Below, one piece after another: positions 1 through 13,299 of a stretch of DNA of 64,000 bases (its first letter is position 1; each line of letters opens with the position of its first letter). The DNA lies in NCBI GenBank assembly GCA_037954235.1, contig JBBMOA010000021.1, forward strand, positions 22,920,625 through 22,984,624. Direction: 5' to 3'. Position numbers and translations under genes: made by a program. This DNA comes from Aulostomus chinensis (taxonomy: Eukaryota > Chordata > Actinopteri > Syngnathiformes > Aulostomidae). The notes under the pieces are model-generated. The model did no database searches, was not told the origin of the DNA, and worked only from the letters and a program-made list of their open reading frames with translations.

Positions 1-187
1 GTGTTCATTTTGGCCTTCTCTCGCTGAGAAAACGCAATTTGAGAACTGTGATACAAAAAAGCTATAACTTTTGTTCAAAGTGATTTTTCAGTTAAGTTTC
101 ACCCTGAAAGCATAGAAAGATGCATAAACTCAAAGTTAGAGGTGGATTTCACTGAGTTTTCCTCAAAATACAGGAGTTCTGCATGAA
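1..187. repeat. Representative type A monomer
   Basis: This is the first complete unit, in the phase used throughout (position 1 is the first base of gtgttcatttt). Type A marks in order are gctataac near unit position 60, caccctg near 100, gttagaggtgg near 135, ttcactgag near 150 and ttttcctc near 157. Type A units vary at gatttttc versus gagttttc, and at aactcaaag versus aacttgaag versus a variant with gcaaagaaag and gttacaagtgg. This particular copy also carries caatttgagaactg, a mark that recurs at units starting at 1497, 3927 and 5423 and identifies the local higher-order repeat. Confidence 0.93.
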
Positions 188-3100
188 GTGTTCATTTTGG
201 CCTTCTCTCGCTGAGAAAACGGTATTTGTGACCTGTGATAGAAAAAAGCTATAACTTTTGTTCAAAGTGAGTTTTCAGTCAAGTTTCACCCTGAAAGCAT
301 AGAAAGATGCATAAACTTGAAGTAACAAGTGGATTTCACTGAGTTTTCATCAAAATACAGGAGTTCTGCATGAAGTGTTCATTTTGGCCTTCTCTCGCTG
401 AGAAAACGCTATTTGTGACCTGTGATACAAAAAAGGTATAACTTTTGTTCAAAGTGATTTTTCAGTCAGGTTTCACCCTGAAAGCATAGAAAGATTCATA
501 AACTCAAAGTTAGAGGTTAATTTCACTGAGTTTTCCTCAAAATACAGGAGTTCTGCATGAAGTGTTCATTTTGGCCTTCTCTCGCTGAGAAAACGCTATT
601 TGTGACCTGTCATACAAAAAAGCTATAACTTTTATTCAAAGTGAGTTTTCAGTCAAGTTTCACCCTGAAAGCATAGAAAGATGCATAAACTTGAAGTTAG
701 AGGTTGATTTCACTCAGTTTTCCTCAAAATACAGGAGTTCTGCATGAAGTGTTCATTTTGGCCTTCTCTCGCTGAGAAAACGCTATTTGTGACCTGTGAT
801 ACAAAAAAGCTATAACTTTTGTTGAAAGTGAGTTTTCAGTCAAGTTTCACCCTGACAGCATAGAAAGATGCAAAAACTTGGAGTTAGAGGTGGATTTCAC
901 TGAGTTTTCCTCAAAATACAGGAGTTCTGCATGAAGTGTTCATTTTGGCCTTCTCTCGCTGAGAAAACGCTATTTGTGACCTGTCATACAAAAAAGCTAT
1001 AACTTTTTTTGAAAGTGAGTTTTCAGTCAAGTTTCACCCTGAAAGCAAAGAAAGATGCATAAATTTGAAGTTACAAGTGGATTTCACTGAGTTTTACTCA
1101 AAATACAGGAGTTCTGCATGAAGTGTTCATTTTGGCCTTCTCTCGCTGAGAAAACGCTATTTGAGACCTTTGATACAAAAAAGCTATAACTTTTGTTCAA
1201 AGTGAGTTTTCAGTCAAGTTTCACCCTGAAAGCATAGAAAGATGCATAAACTTGAAGTTAGAGGTTGATTTCACTCAGTTTTCCTCAAAATACAGGAGTT
1301 CTGCATGAAGTGTTCATTTTGGCCTTCTCTCGCTGAGAAAACGCTATTTGTGACCTGTGATACAAAAAAGCTATAACTTTTGTTCAAAGTGAGTTTTCAG
1401 TCAAGTTCCACCCTGAAAGCATAGAAAGATGCATAAACTTGAAGTTAGAGGTGGATTTCACTGAGTTTTCCTCAAAATACAGGAGTTCTGCATGAAGTGT
1501 TCATTTTGGCCTTCTCTCGCTGAGAAAACGCAATTTGAGAACTGTGATACAAAAAAGCTATAACTTTTGTTCAAAGTGATTTTTCAGTTAAGTTTCACCC
1601 TGAAAGCATAGAAAGATGCATAAACTCAAAGTTAGAGGTGGATTTCACTGAGTTTTCCTCAAAATACAGGAGTTCTGCATGAAGTGTTCATTTTGGCCTT
1701 CTCTCGCTGAGAAAACACTATTTGTGACCTGTGATACAAAAAAGCTATAACTTTTGTTCAAAGTGAGTTTTCAGTCAAGTTTCACCCTGAAAGCATAGAA
1801 AGATGCATAAACTTGAAGTAACAAGTGGATTTCACTGAGTTTTCCTCAAAATACAGGAGTTCTGCATGAAGTGTTCATTTTGGCCTTCTCTCGCTGAGAA
1901 AACGCTATTTGTGACCTGTGATACAAAAAAGCTATAACTTTTGTTGAAAGTGATTTTTCAGTCAGGTTTCACCCTGAAAGCATAGAAAGATTCATAAACT
2001 CAAAGTTAGAGGTTAATTTCACTCAGTTTTCCTCAAAATACAGGAGTTCTGCATGAAGTGTTCATTTTAGCCTTCTCTCGCTGAGAAAACGCTATTTGTG
2101 ACCTGTCATACAAAAAAGCTATAACTTTTATTCAAAGTGAGTTTTCAGTCAAGTTTCACCCTGAAAGCATAGAAAGATGCATAAACTTGAAGTTAGAGGT
2201 TGATTTCACTCAGTTTTCCTCAAAATACAGGAGTTCTGCATGAAGTGTTCATTTTGGCCTTCTCTCGCTGAGAAAACGGTATTTGTGACCTGTGATAGAA
2301 AAAAGCTATAACTTTTGTTCAAAGTGAGTTTTCAGTCAAGTTTCACCCTGAAAGCATAGAAAGATGCATAAACTCAAAGTTAGAGGTGGATTTCACTGAG
2401 TTTTTTTCAAAATACAGTAGTTCTGCATGAAGTGTTCATTTTGGCCTTCTCTCGCTGAGAAAACGCTATTTGTGACCTGTGATACAAAAAAGCTATAACT
2501 TTTGTTCAAAGTGAGTTTTCAGTCAAGTTTCACCCTGAAAGCATAGAAAGATGCATAAACTTGAAGTTACAAGTGGATTTCACTGAGTTTTCCTCAAAAT
2601 ACAGGAGTTCTGCCAGAAGTGTTCATTTTGGCCTTCTCTCGCTGAGAAAACGCTATTTGTGACCTGTGATACAAAAAGCTATAACTTTTTTTGAAAGTGA
2701 GTTTTCAGTCAAGTTTCACCCTGAAAGCATAGAAAGATGCATAAACTTGAAGTTAGAGGTGGATTTCACTGAGTTTTCCTCAAAATACAGGAGTTCTGCC
2801 AGAAGTGTTCATTTTGGCCTTCTCTCGCTAAGAAAACGCTATTTGTGACCTGTGATACAAAAAAGCTATAACTTTTGTTGAAAGTGATTTTTCAGTCAAG
2901 TTTCACCCTGAAAGCATAGAAAGATGCATAAACTCAAAGTTAGAGGTGGATATCACTGAGTTTTCCTCAAAATACAGGAGTTCTGCATGAAGTGTTCATT
3001 TTGGCCTTCTCTCGCTGAGAAAACGCTATTTGTGACCTGTGATACAAAAAAGCTATAACTTTTGTTCAAAGTGATTTTTCAGTCAAGTTTCACCCTGAAA

Positions 3101-3926
3101 GCATAGAAAGATGCATAAACTCAAAGTTAGAGGTGGATTTCACTGAGTTTTCCTCAAAATAAAGGAGTTCTGCATGAAGTTTTCATTTTGGCCTTCTCTC
3201 GCTGAGAAAACGCTATTTGTGACCTGTGATACAAAAAAGCTATAACTTTTTTTGAAAGTGAGTTTTCAGTCAAGTTTCACCCTGAAAGCATAGAAAGATG
3301 CATAAACTTGAAGTTAGAGTTGGATTTCACTGAGTTTTCCTCAAAATACAGGAGTTCTGCATGAAGTGTTCATTTTGGCCTTCTCTCGCTGAGAAAACGC
3401 TATTTGTGACCTGTCATACAAAAAAGCTATAACTTTTTTTGAAAGTGAGTTTTCAGTCAAGTTTCACCCTGAAAGCAAAGAAAGATGCATAAATTTGAAG
3501 TTACAAGTGGATTTCACTGAGTTTTACTCAAAATACAGGAGTTCTGCATGAAGTGTTCATTTTGGCCTTCTCTCGCTGAGAAAACGCTATTTGAGACCTT
3601 TGATACAAAAAAGCTATAACTTTTATTCAAAGTGAGTTTTCAGTCAAGTTTCACCCTGAAAGCATAGATAGATGCATAAACTTGAAGTTAGAGGTGGATT
3701 TCACTGAGTTTTCCTCAAAATACAGGAGTTCTGCATGAAGTGTTCATTTTGGCCTTCTCTCGCTGAGAAAACGCTATTTGTGACCTGTGATACAAAAAAG
3801 CTATAACTTTTGTTCAAAGTGAGTTTTCAGTCAAGTTCCACCCTGAAAGCATAGAAAGATGCATAAACTTGAAGTTAGAGGTGGATTTCACTGAGTTTTC
3901 CTCAAAATACAGGAGTTCTGCATGAA
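1..3926. repeat. 21-unit higher-order repeat, copy 1
   Basis: Base 1 onward matches base 3927 onward, a shift of 3926 = 21 x 187 - 1. The missing base is one A at about 2671, where a run of six is five; the same loss recurs at about 6599. Distinctive shared marks include caatttgagaactg at the start, cggtatttg with gatagaaa, ttcattttagcc near 2066, acagtag near 2416 and tgccagaag near 2612 and 2798. Inside the unit, monomers 1-4 resemble 9-12 and monomers 6-8 resemble 19-21, so the 21-unit block is itself built from 8- and 13-unit parts. Confidence 0.9.
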
Positions 3927-6900
3927 GTGTTCATTTTGGCCTTCTCTCGCTGAGAAAACGCAATTTGAGAACTGTGATACAAAAAAGCTATAACTTTTGT
4001 TCAAAGTGATTTTTCAGTTAAGTTTCACCCTGAAAGCATAGAAAGATGCATAAACTCAAAGTTAGAGGTGGATTTCACTGAGTTTTCCTCAAAATACAGG
4101 AGTTCTGCATGAAGTGTTCATTTTGGCCTTCTCTCGCTGAGAAAACGGTATTTGTGACCTGTGATAGAAAAAAGCTATAACTTTTGTTCAAAGTGAGTTT
4201 TCAGTCAAGTTTCACCCTGAAAGCATAGAAAGATGCATAAACTTGAAGTAACAAGTGGATTTCACTGAGTTTTCATCAAAATACAGGAGTTCTGCATGAA
4301 GTGTTCATTTTGGCCTTCTCTCGCTGAGAAAACGCTATTTGTGACCTGTGATACAAAAAAGGTATAACTTTTGTTCAAAGTGATTTTTCAGTCAGGTTTC
4401 ACCCTGAAAGCATAGAAAGATTCATAAACTCAAAGTTAGAGGTTAATTTCACTGAGTTTTCCTCAAAATACAGGAGTTCTGCATGAAGTGTTCATTTTGG
4501 CCTTCTCTCGCTGAGAAAACGCTATTTGTGACCTGTCATACAAAAAAGCTATAACTTTTATTCAAAGTGAGTTTTCAGTCAAGTTTCACCCTGAAAGCAT
4601 AGAAAGATGCATAAACTTGAAGTTAGAGGTTGATTTCACTCAGTTTTCCTCAAAATACAGGAGTTCTGCATGAAGTGTTCATTTTGGCCTTCTCTCGCTG
4701 AGAAAACGCTATTTGTGACCTGTGATACAAAAAAGCTATAACTTTTGTTGAAAGTGAGTTTTCAGTCAAGTTTCACCCTGACAGCATAGAAAGATGCATA
4801 AACTTGGAGTTAGAGGTGGATTTCACTGAGTTTTCCTCAAAATACAGGAGTTCTGCATGAAGTGTTCATTTTGGCCTTCTCTCGCTGAGAAAACGCTATT
4901 TGTGACCTGTCATACAAAAAAGCTATAACTTTTTTTGAAAGTGAGTTTTCAGTCAAGTTTCACCCTGAAAGCAAAGAAAGATGCATAAATTTGAAGTTAC
5001 AAGTGGATTTCACTGAGTTTTACTCAAAATACAGGAGTTCTGCATGAAGTGTTCATTTTGGCCTTCTCTCGCTGAGAAAACGCTATTTGAGACCTTTGAT
5101 ACAAAAAAGCTATAACTTTTGTTCAAAGTGAGTTTTCAGTCAAGTTTCACCCTGAAAGCATAGAAAGATGCATAAACTTGAAGTTAGAGGTTGATTTCAC
5201 TCAGTTTTCCTCAAAATACAGGAGTTCTGCATGAAGTGTTCATTTTGGCCTTCTCTCGCTGAGAAAACGCTATTTGTGACCTGTGATACAAAAAAGCTAT
5301 AACTTTTGTTCAAAGTGAGTTTTCAGTCAAGTTCCACCCTGAAAGCATAGAAAGATGCATAAACTTGAAGTTAGAGGTGGATTTCACTGAGTTTTCCTCA
5401 AAATACAGGAGTTCTGCATGAAGTGTTCATTTTGGCCTTCTCTCGCTGAGAAAACGCAATTTGAGAACTGTGATACAAAAAAGCTATAACTTTTGTTCAA
5501 AGTGATTTTTCAGTTAAGTTTCACCCTGAAAGCATAGAAAGATGCATAAACTCAAAGTTAGAGGTGGATTTCACTGAGTTTTCCTCAAAATACAGGAGTT
5601 CTGCATGAAGTGTTCATTTTGGCCTTCTCTCGCTGAGAAAACACTATTTGTGACCTGTGATACAAAAAAGCTATAACTTTTGTTCAAAGTGAGTTTTCAG
5701 TCAAGTTTCACCCTGAAAGCATAGAAAGATGCATAAACTTGAAGTAACAAGTGGATTTCACTGAGTTTTCCTCAAAATACAGGAGTTCTGCATGAAGTGT
5801 TCATTTTGGCCTTCTCTCGCTGAGAAAACGCTATTTGTGACCTGTGATACAAAAAAGCTATAACTTTTGTTGAAAGTGATTTTTCAGTCAGGTTTCACCC
5901 TGAAAGCATAGAAAGATTCATAAACTCAAAGTTAGAGGTTAATTTCACTCAGTTTTCCTCAAAATACAGGAGTTCTGCATGAAGTGTTCATTTTAGCCTT
6001 CTCTCGCTGAGAAAACGCTATTTGTGACCTGTCATACAAAAAAGCTATAACTTTTATTCAAAGTGAGTTTTCAGTCAAGTTTCACCCTGAAAGCATAGAA
6101 AGATGCATAAACTTGAAGTTAGAGGTTGATTTCACTCAGTTTTCCTCAAAATACAGGAGTTCTGCATGAAGTGTTCATTTTGGCCTTCTCTCGCTGAGAA
6201 AACGGTATTTGTGACCTGTGATAGAAAAAAGCTATAACTTTTGTTCAAAGTGAGTTTTCAGTCAAGTTTCACCCTGAAAGCATAGAAAGATGCATAAACT
6301 CAAAGTTAGAGGTGGATTTCACTGAGTTTTTTTCAAAATACAGTAGTTCTGCATGAAGTGTTCATTTTGGCCTTCTCTCGCTGAGAAAACGCTATTTGTG
6401 ACCTGTGATACAAAAAAGCTATAACTTTTGTTCAAAGTGAGTTTTCAGTCAAGTTTCACCCTGAAAGCATAGAAAGATGCATAAACTTGAAGTTACAAGT
6501 GGATTTCACTGAGTTTTCCTCAAAATACAGGAGTTCTGCCAGAAGTGTTCATTTTGGCCTTCTCTCGCTGAGAAAACGCTATTTGTGACCTGTGATACAA
6601 AAAGCTATAACTTTTTTTGAAAGTGAGTTTTCAGTCAAGTTTCACCCTGAAAGCATAGAAAGATGCATAAACTTGAAGTTAGAGGTGGATTTCACTGAGT
6701 TTTCCTCAAAATACAGGAGTTCTGCCAGAAGTGTTCATTTTGGCCTTCTCTCGCTAAGAAAACGCTATTTGTGACCTGTGATACAAAAAAGCTATAACTT
6801 TTGTTGAAAGTGATTTTTCAGTCAAGTTTCACCCTGAAAGCATAGAAAGATGCATAAACTCAAAGTTAGAGGTGGATATCACTGAGTTTTCCTCAAAATA

Positions 6901-7311
6901 CAGGAGTTCTGCATGAAGTGTTCATTTTGGCCTTCTCTCGCTGAGAAAACGCTATTTGTGACCTGTGATACAAAAAAGCTATAACTTTTGTTCAAAGTGA
7001 TTTTTCAGTCAAGTTTCACCCTGAAAGCATAGAAAGATGCATAAACTCAAAGTTAGAGGTGGATTTCACTGAGTTTTCCTCAAAATAAAGGAGTTCTGCA
7101 TGAAGTTTTCATTTTGGCCTTCTCTCGCTGAGAAAACGCTATTTGTGACCTGTGATACAAAAAAGCTATAACTTTTTTTGAAAGTGAGTTTTCAGTCAAG
7201 TTTCACCCTGAAAGCATAGAAAGATGCATAAACTTGAAGTTAGAGTTGGATTTCACTGAGTTTTCCTCAAAATACAGGAGTTCTGCATGAAGTGTTCATT
7301 TTGGCCTTCTC
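3927..7311. repeat. 21-unit higher-order repeat, copy 2 (incomplete)
   Basis: This copy follows copy 1 for about 3385 bases. I noticed only one substitution, at 4799 (t, against a at 873). The match breaks near 7311, where copy 2 reads ctcttgctg and copy 1 (about 3386) reads ctctcgctg, after which the units differ. Near-identity implies recent duplication or recent homogenisation. The last three monomers of copy 1 (about 3366-3926) have no counterpart here; a different type A series follows. Confidence 0.88.
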
Positions 7312-9130
7312 TTGCTGAGAAAACGCTATTTGTGACCTGTCATACAAAAAAGCTATAACTTTTGTTCAAAGTGATTTTTCAGTCAAGTTTCACCCTGAAA
7401 CCATAGAAAGATGCATAAACTCAAAGTTAGAGGTGGATTTCACTGAGTTTTCCTCAAAATACAGGAGTTCTGCATGAAGTGTTCATTTTGGCCTTCTCTC
7501 GCTGAGAAAACGCTATTTGTGACCTGTGATACAAAAAAGCTATAACTTTTGTTGAAAGTGAGTTTTCAGTCAAGTTTCACCCTGAAAGCAAAGAAAGATG
7601 CATAAATTTGAAGTTACAAGTGGATTTCACTGAGTTTTACTCAAAATACAGGAGTTCTGCATGAAGTGTTCATTTTGGCCTTCTCTCGCTGAGAAAACGC
7701 TATTTGTGACCTGTGATACAAAAAAGCTATAACTTTTGTTCAAATTGATTTTTCAGTCAAGTTTCACCCTGAAAGCATAGAAAGATGCATAAACTCAAAG
7801 TTAGAGGTGGATTTCACTGAGTTTTCCTCAAAATACAGGAGTTCTGCATGAAGTGTTCATTTTGGCCTTCTCTCGCTGAGAAAACGCTATTTGTGACCTG
7901 TCATACAAAAAAGCTATAACTTTTTTTGAAAGTGAGTTTTCAGTCAAGTTTCACCCTGAAAGCAAAGAAAGATGCATAAATTTGAAGGTACAAGTGGATT
8001 TCACTGAGTTTTACTCAAAATACAGGAGTTCTGCATGAAGTGTTCATTTTGGCCTTCTCTCGCTGAGAAAACGCTATTTGTGACCTTTGATACAAAAAAG
8101 CTATAACTTTTGTTCAAAGTGAGTTTTCAGTCAAGTTTCACCCTGAAAGCATAGAAAGATGCAAAAACTTGAAGTTAGAGGTTGATTTCACTCAGTTTTC
8201 CTCAAAATACAGGAGTTCTGCATGAAGTGTTCATTTTGGCCTTCTCTCGCTGAGAAAACGCTATTTGTGACCTGTGATACAAAAAAGCTATAACTTTTAT
8301 TCAAAGTGAGTTTTCAGTCAAGTTTCATCCTGAAAGCATAGAAAGATGCATAAACTTGAAGTTAGAGGTTGATTTCACTGAGTTTTCCTCAAAATACAGG
8401 AGTTCTGCATGAAGTGTTCATTTTGGCCTTCTCTCGCTGAGAAAACGCTATTTGAGAACTGTGATACAAAAAAGCTTTAACTTTTGTTCAAAGTGATTTT
8501 TCAGTTAAGTTTCATCCTGAAAGCATAGAAAGATGCATAAACTCAAAGTTAGAGGTTGATTTCACTCAGTTTTCCTCAAAATACAGGAGTTCTGCATGAA
8601 GTATTCATTTTGGCCTTCTCTCGCTGAGAAAACGCTATTTGTGACCTGTCATACAAAAAAGCTATAACTTTTATTCAAAGTGAGTTTTCAGTCAAGTTTC
8701 ACCCTGAAAGCATAGAAAGATGCATTAACTTGAAGTTAGAGGTTGATTTCACTCAGTTTTCCTCAAAATACAGGAGTTCTGCATGAAGTGTTCATTTTGG
8801 CCTTCTCTCGCTGAGAAAACGCTATTTGTGACCTGTGATACAAAAAAGCTATAACTTTTGTTCAAAGTGAGTTTTCAGTCAAGTTTCACCCTGAAAGCAT
8901 AGAAAGATGCATAAACTAAAACTTAGAGGTGGATTTCACTGAGTTTTTTTCAAAATACAGGAGTTCTGCATGAAGTGTTTATTTTGGCCTTCTCTCGCTG
9001 AGAAAACGCTATTTGTGACCTGTGATACAAAAAAGCTATAACTTTTGTTCAAAGTGAGTTTTCAGTCAAGTTTCACCTTGAAAGCATAGAAAGATGCATA
9101 AACTTGAAGTTACAAGTGGATTTCACTGAG
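6600..9130. repeat. Diverged long-period segment, first copy
   Basis: This stretch matches 10150-12500 at a shift of 3553 bases (19 units) up to about 8580. After one monomer is missing from the later copy, the shift becomes 3366 (18 units). Shared marks are tgccagaag followed by gctaagaaaac (6725 and 10278), ctcttgctg (7311 and 10864), caaattgattt (7741 and 11294), ctatttgagaactg (about 8446 and 12000) and aactaaaactt (about 8914 and 12280). Many single-base differences separate the copies, so this relation is older than the 21-unit duplication it overlaps at its left end. Confidence 0.75.
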
Positions 9131-10149
9131 TTTTCCTCAAAATACAGGAGTTCTGCATGAAGTGTTCATTTTGGCCTTCTCTCGCTGAGAAAACGCTATT
9201 TGTGACCTGTGATACAAAAAAGCTATAACTTTTGTTCAAAGTGAGTTTTCAGTCAAGTTTCACCCTGAAAGCATAGAAAGATGCATAAACTCAAAGTTAG
9301 AGGTGGATTTCACTGAGTTTTTTTCAAAATACAGGAGTTCTGCATGAAGTGTTCATTTTGGCCTTCTCTCGCTGAGAAAACGCTATTTGTGACCTGTGAT
9401 ACAAAAAAGCTATAACTTTTGTTCAAAGTGAGTTTTCAGTCAAGTTTCACCCTGAAAGCATAGAAAGATGCATAAACTTGAAGTTACAAGTGGATTTCAC
9501 TGAGTTTTCCTCAAAATACAGGAGTTCTGCATGAAGTGTTCATTTTGGCCTTCTCTCGCTGAAAAAACGCTATTTGTGACCTGTGATACAAAAAAGCTAT
9601 AACTTTTGTTCAAAGTGAGTTTTCAGTCAAGTTTCACCCTGAAAGCATAGAAAGATGCGTAAACTTGAAGTTAGAGGTGGATTTCACTGAGTTTTCCTCA
9701 AAATACAGGAGTTCTGCCAGAAGTGTTCATTTTGGCCTTCTCTCGCTAAGAAAACGCTATTTGTGACCTGTGATACAAAAAAGCTATAACTTTTGTTCAA
9801 AGTGATTTTTCAGTCAAGTTTCACCCTGAAAGCATAGAAAGATGCATAAACTCAAAGTTAGAGGTGGATTTCACTGAGTTTTCCTCAAAATACAGGAGTT
9901 CTGCATGAAGTGTTCATTTTGGCCTTCTCTCGCTGAGAAAACGCTATTTGTGACCTGTGATACAAAAAAGCTATAACTTTTGTTCAAAGTGATTTTTCAG
10001 TCAAGTTTCACCCTGAAAGCATAGAAAGATGCATAAACTCAAAGTTAGAGGTGGATTTCACTGAGTTTTCCTCAAAATACAGGAGTTCTGCATGAAGTGT
10101 TCATTTTGGCCTTCTCTCGCTGAGAAAACGCTATTTATGACCTGTGATA

Positions 10150-12500
10150 CAAAAAAGCTATAACTTTTTTTGAAAGTGAGTTTTCAGTCAAGTTTCACCC
10201 TGAAAGCATAGAAAGATGCATAAACTTGAAGTTAGAGGTGGATTTCACTGAGTTTTCCTCAAAATACAGGAGTTCTGCCAGAAGTGTTCATTTTGCCCTT
10301 CTCTCGCTAAGAAAACGCTATTTGTGACCTGTGATACAAAAAAGCTATAACTTTTGTTCAAAGTAATTTTTCAGTCAAGTTTCACCCTGAAAGCATAGAA
10401 AGATGCATAAACTCAAAGTTAGAGGTGGATATAACTGAGTTTTCCTCAAAATACAGGAGTTCTGCATGAAGTGTTCATTTTGGCCTTCTCTCGCTGAGAA
10501 AACGCTATTTGTGACCTGTGATACAAAAAAGCTATAACTTTTGTTCAAAGTGATTTTTCAGTCAAGTTTCACCCTGAAAGCATAGAAAGATGCATAAACT
10601 CAAAGTTAGAGGTGGATTTCACTGAGTTTTCCTCAAAATACAGGAGTTCTGCATGAAGTGTTCATTTTGGCCTTCTCTCGCTGAGAAAACGCTATTTGTG
10701 ACCTGTGATACAAAAAAGCTATAACTTTTTTTGAAAGTGAGTTTTCAGTCAAGTTTCACCCTGAAAGCATAGAAAGATGCATAAACTTGAAGTTAGAGGT
10801 GGATTTCACTGAGTTTTCCTCAAAATACAGGAGTTCTGCATGAAGTGTTCATTTTGGCCTTCTCTTGCTGAGAAAACGCTATTTGTGACCTGTGATACAA
10901 AAAAGCTATAACTTTTGTTCAAAGTGATTTTTCAGTCAAGTTTCACCCTGAAAGCATAGAAAGATGCATAAACTCAAAGTTAGAGGTGGATTTCACTGAG
11001 TTTTCCTCAAAATACAGGAGTTCTGCATGAAGTGTTCATTTTGGCCTTCTCTCGCTGAGAAAACGCTATTTGTGACCTGTGATACAAAAAAGCTATAACT
11101 TTTGTTGAAAGTGAGTTTTCAGTCAAGTTTCACCCTGAAAGCAAAGAAAGATGCATAAATTTGAAGTTACAAGTGGATTTCACTGAGTTTTACTCAAAAT
11201 ACAGGAGTTCTGCATGAAGTGTTCATTTTGGCCTTCTCTCGCTGAGAAAACGCTATTTGTGACCTGTGATACAAAAAAGCTATAACTTTTGTTCAAATTG
11301 ATTTTTCAGTCAAGTTTCACCCTGAAAGCATAGAAAGATGCATAAACTCAAAGTTAGAGGTGGATTTCACTGAGTTTTCCTCAAAATACAGGAGTTCTGC
11401 ATGAAGTGTTCATTTTGGCCTTCTCTCGCTGAGAAAACGCTATTTGTGACCTGTCATACAAAAAAGCTATAACTTTTTTTGAATGTGAGTTTTCAGTCAA
11501 GTTTCACCCTGAAAGCAAAGAAAGATGCATAAATTTGAAGTTACAAGTGGATTTCACTGAGTTTTACTCAAAATACAGGAGTTCTGCATGAAGTGTTCAT
11601 TTTGGCCTTCTCTCGCTGAGAAAACGCTATTTGTGACCTTTGATACAAAAAAGCTATAACTTTTGTTCAAAGTGAGTTTTCAGTCAAGTTTCACCCTGAA
11701 AGCATAGAAAGATGCAAAAACTTGAAGTTAGAGGTTGATTTCACTCAGTTTTCCTCAAAATACAGGAGTTCTGCATGAAGTGTTCATTTTGGCCTTCTCT
11801 CGCTGAGAAAACGCTATTTGTGACCTGTCATACAAAAAAGCTATAACTTTTGTTCAAAGTGAGTTTTCAGTCAAGTTCCACCCTGAAAGCATAGAAAGAT
11901 GCATAAACTTGAAGTTAGAGGTGGATTTCACTGAGTTTTCCTCAAAATACAGGAGTTCTGCATGAAGTGTTCATTTTGGCCTTCTCTCGCTGAGAAAACG
12001 CTATTTGAGAACTGTGATACAAAAAAGCTATAACTTTTGTTCAAAGTGATTTTTCAGTTAAGTTTCACCCTGAAAGCATAGAAAGATGCATAAACTCAAA
12101 GTTAGAGGTTGATTTCACTCAGTTTTCTTCAAAATACAGGAGTTCTGCATGAAGTGTTCATTTTGGCCTTCTCTCGCTGAGAAAACGCTATTTGTGACCT
12201 GTGATACAAAAAAGCTATAACTTTTGTTCAAAGTGAGTTTTCAGTCAAGTTTCACCCTGAAAGCATAGAAAGATGCATAAACTAAAACTTAGAGGTGGAT
12301 TTCACTGAGTTTTTTTCAAAATACAGGAGTTCTGCATGAAGTGTTCATTTTGGCCTTCTCTCGCTGAGAAAACGCTATTTGTGACCTGTGATACAAAAAA
12401 GCTATAACTTTTGTTCAAAGTGAGTTTTCAGTAAAGTTTCACCTTGAAAGCATAGAAAGATGCATGAACTTGAAGTTACAAGTGGATTTCACTGAGTTTT
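10150..12500. repeat. Diverged long-period segment, second copy
   Basis: This is the counterpart of 6600-9130. It lacks one monomer, the unit near 8590-8780 with gtcatac and ttattcaaag. It differs at several bases, for example ggtggatataac against ggtggatatcac and tttgaagttac against tttgaaggtac. Boundaries are approximate because flanking type A units are similar to one another. Confidence 0.72.
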
Positions 12501-12926
12501 CCTCAAAATACAGGAGTTCTGCATGAAGCTTTCATTTTGGCCTTCTCTCGCTGAAAAAACGCTATTTGTGACCTGTGATACAAAAAAGCTATAACTTTTG
12601 TTCAAAGTGATTTTTCAGTCAAGTTTCACCCTGAAAGCATAGAAAGATGCATAAACTCAAAGTTAGAGGTTGATTTCAATCAGTTTACCTCAAAATACAG
12701 GAGTTCTGCATGAAGTGTTCATTTTGGCCTTCTCTCGCTGAGAAAACGCTATTTGTGACCTGTGATACAAAAAAGCTATAACTTTTGTTCAAAGTGAGTT
12801 TTCAGTCAAGTTTCACCCTGAAAGCATAGAAAGATGCATAAACTCAAAGTTAGAGGTGGATTTCACTGAGTTTTCCTCAAAATACAGGAGTTCTGCATGA
12901 AGTTTTCATTTTGGCCTTCTCTCGCT

Positions 12927-12937
12927 GAGAAACGCTA
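12927..12937. repeat. Single-base deletion in a type A unit
   Basis: The unit reads gagaaacgct where nearly all others read gagaaaacgct. It is the only length change between 6.6 and 20 kb, which shows how strictly the 187-bp length is kept. Confidence 0.85.
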
Positions 12938-13299
12938 TTTGTGACCTGTGATACAAAAAAGCTATAACTTTTGTTGAAAGTGAGTTTTCAGTCAAGTTTC
13001 ACCGTGAAAGCATAGAAAGATACATAAACTCAAAGTTAGAGGTGGATTTCACTGAGTTTTCCTCAAAATACAGGAGTTCTGCATGGAGTGTTCATTTTGG
13101 CCTTCTCTCGCTGAGAAAACGCTATTTGAGAACTGTGATACAAAAAAGCTATAACTTTTGTTCAAAGTGATTTTTCAGTTAAGTTTCACCCTGAAAGCAT
13201 AGAAAGATGCATAAACTCAAAGTTAGAGGTGGATTTCACTGAGTTTTCCTCAAAATACAAGAGTTCTGCATGAAGTGTTCATTTTGGCCTTCTCTCGCT

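Noticed and set aside
2666..2848. Open reading frame of 60 codons (also 6592-6774)
   Set aside because: It is a chance opening in the satellite, caused by the loss of one A near 2671 and by gccagaag replacing a stop. The two copies are the same higher-order repeat, and the frame cannot continue because 187 is not a multiple of three.
1..7311. Unit counts 8, 13 and 21 as a meaningful number series
   Set aside because: 21 is simply the sum of the two nested spacings. Elsewhere the periods are 5, 6, 16, 17, 19, 22, 27, 30 and 33, so no rule is supported.
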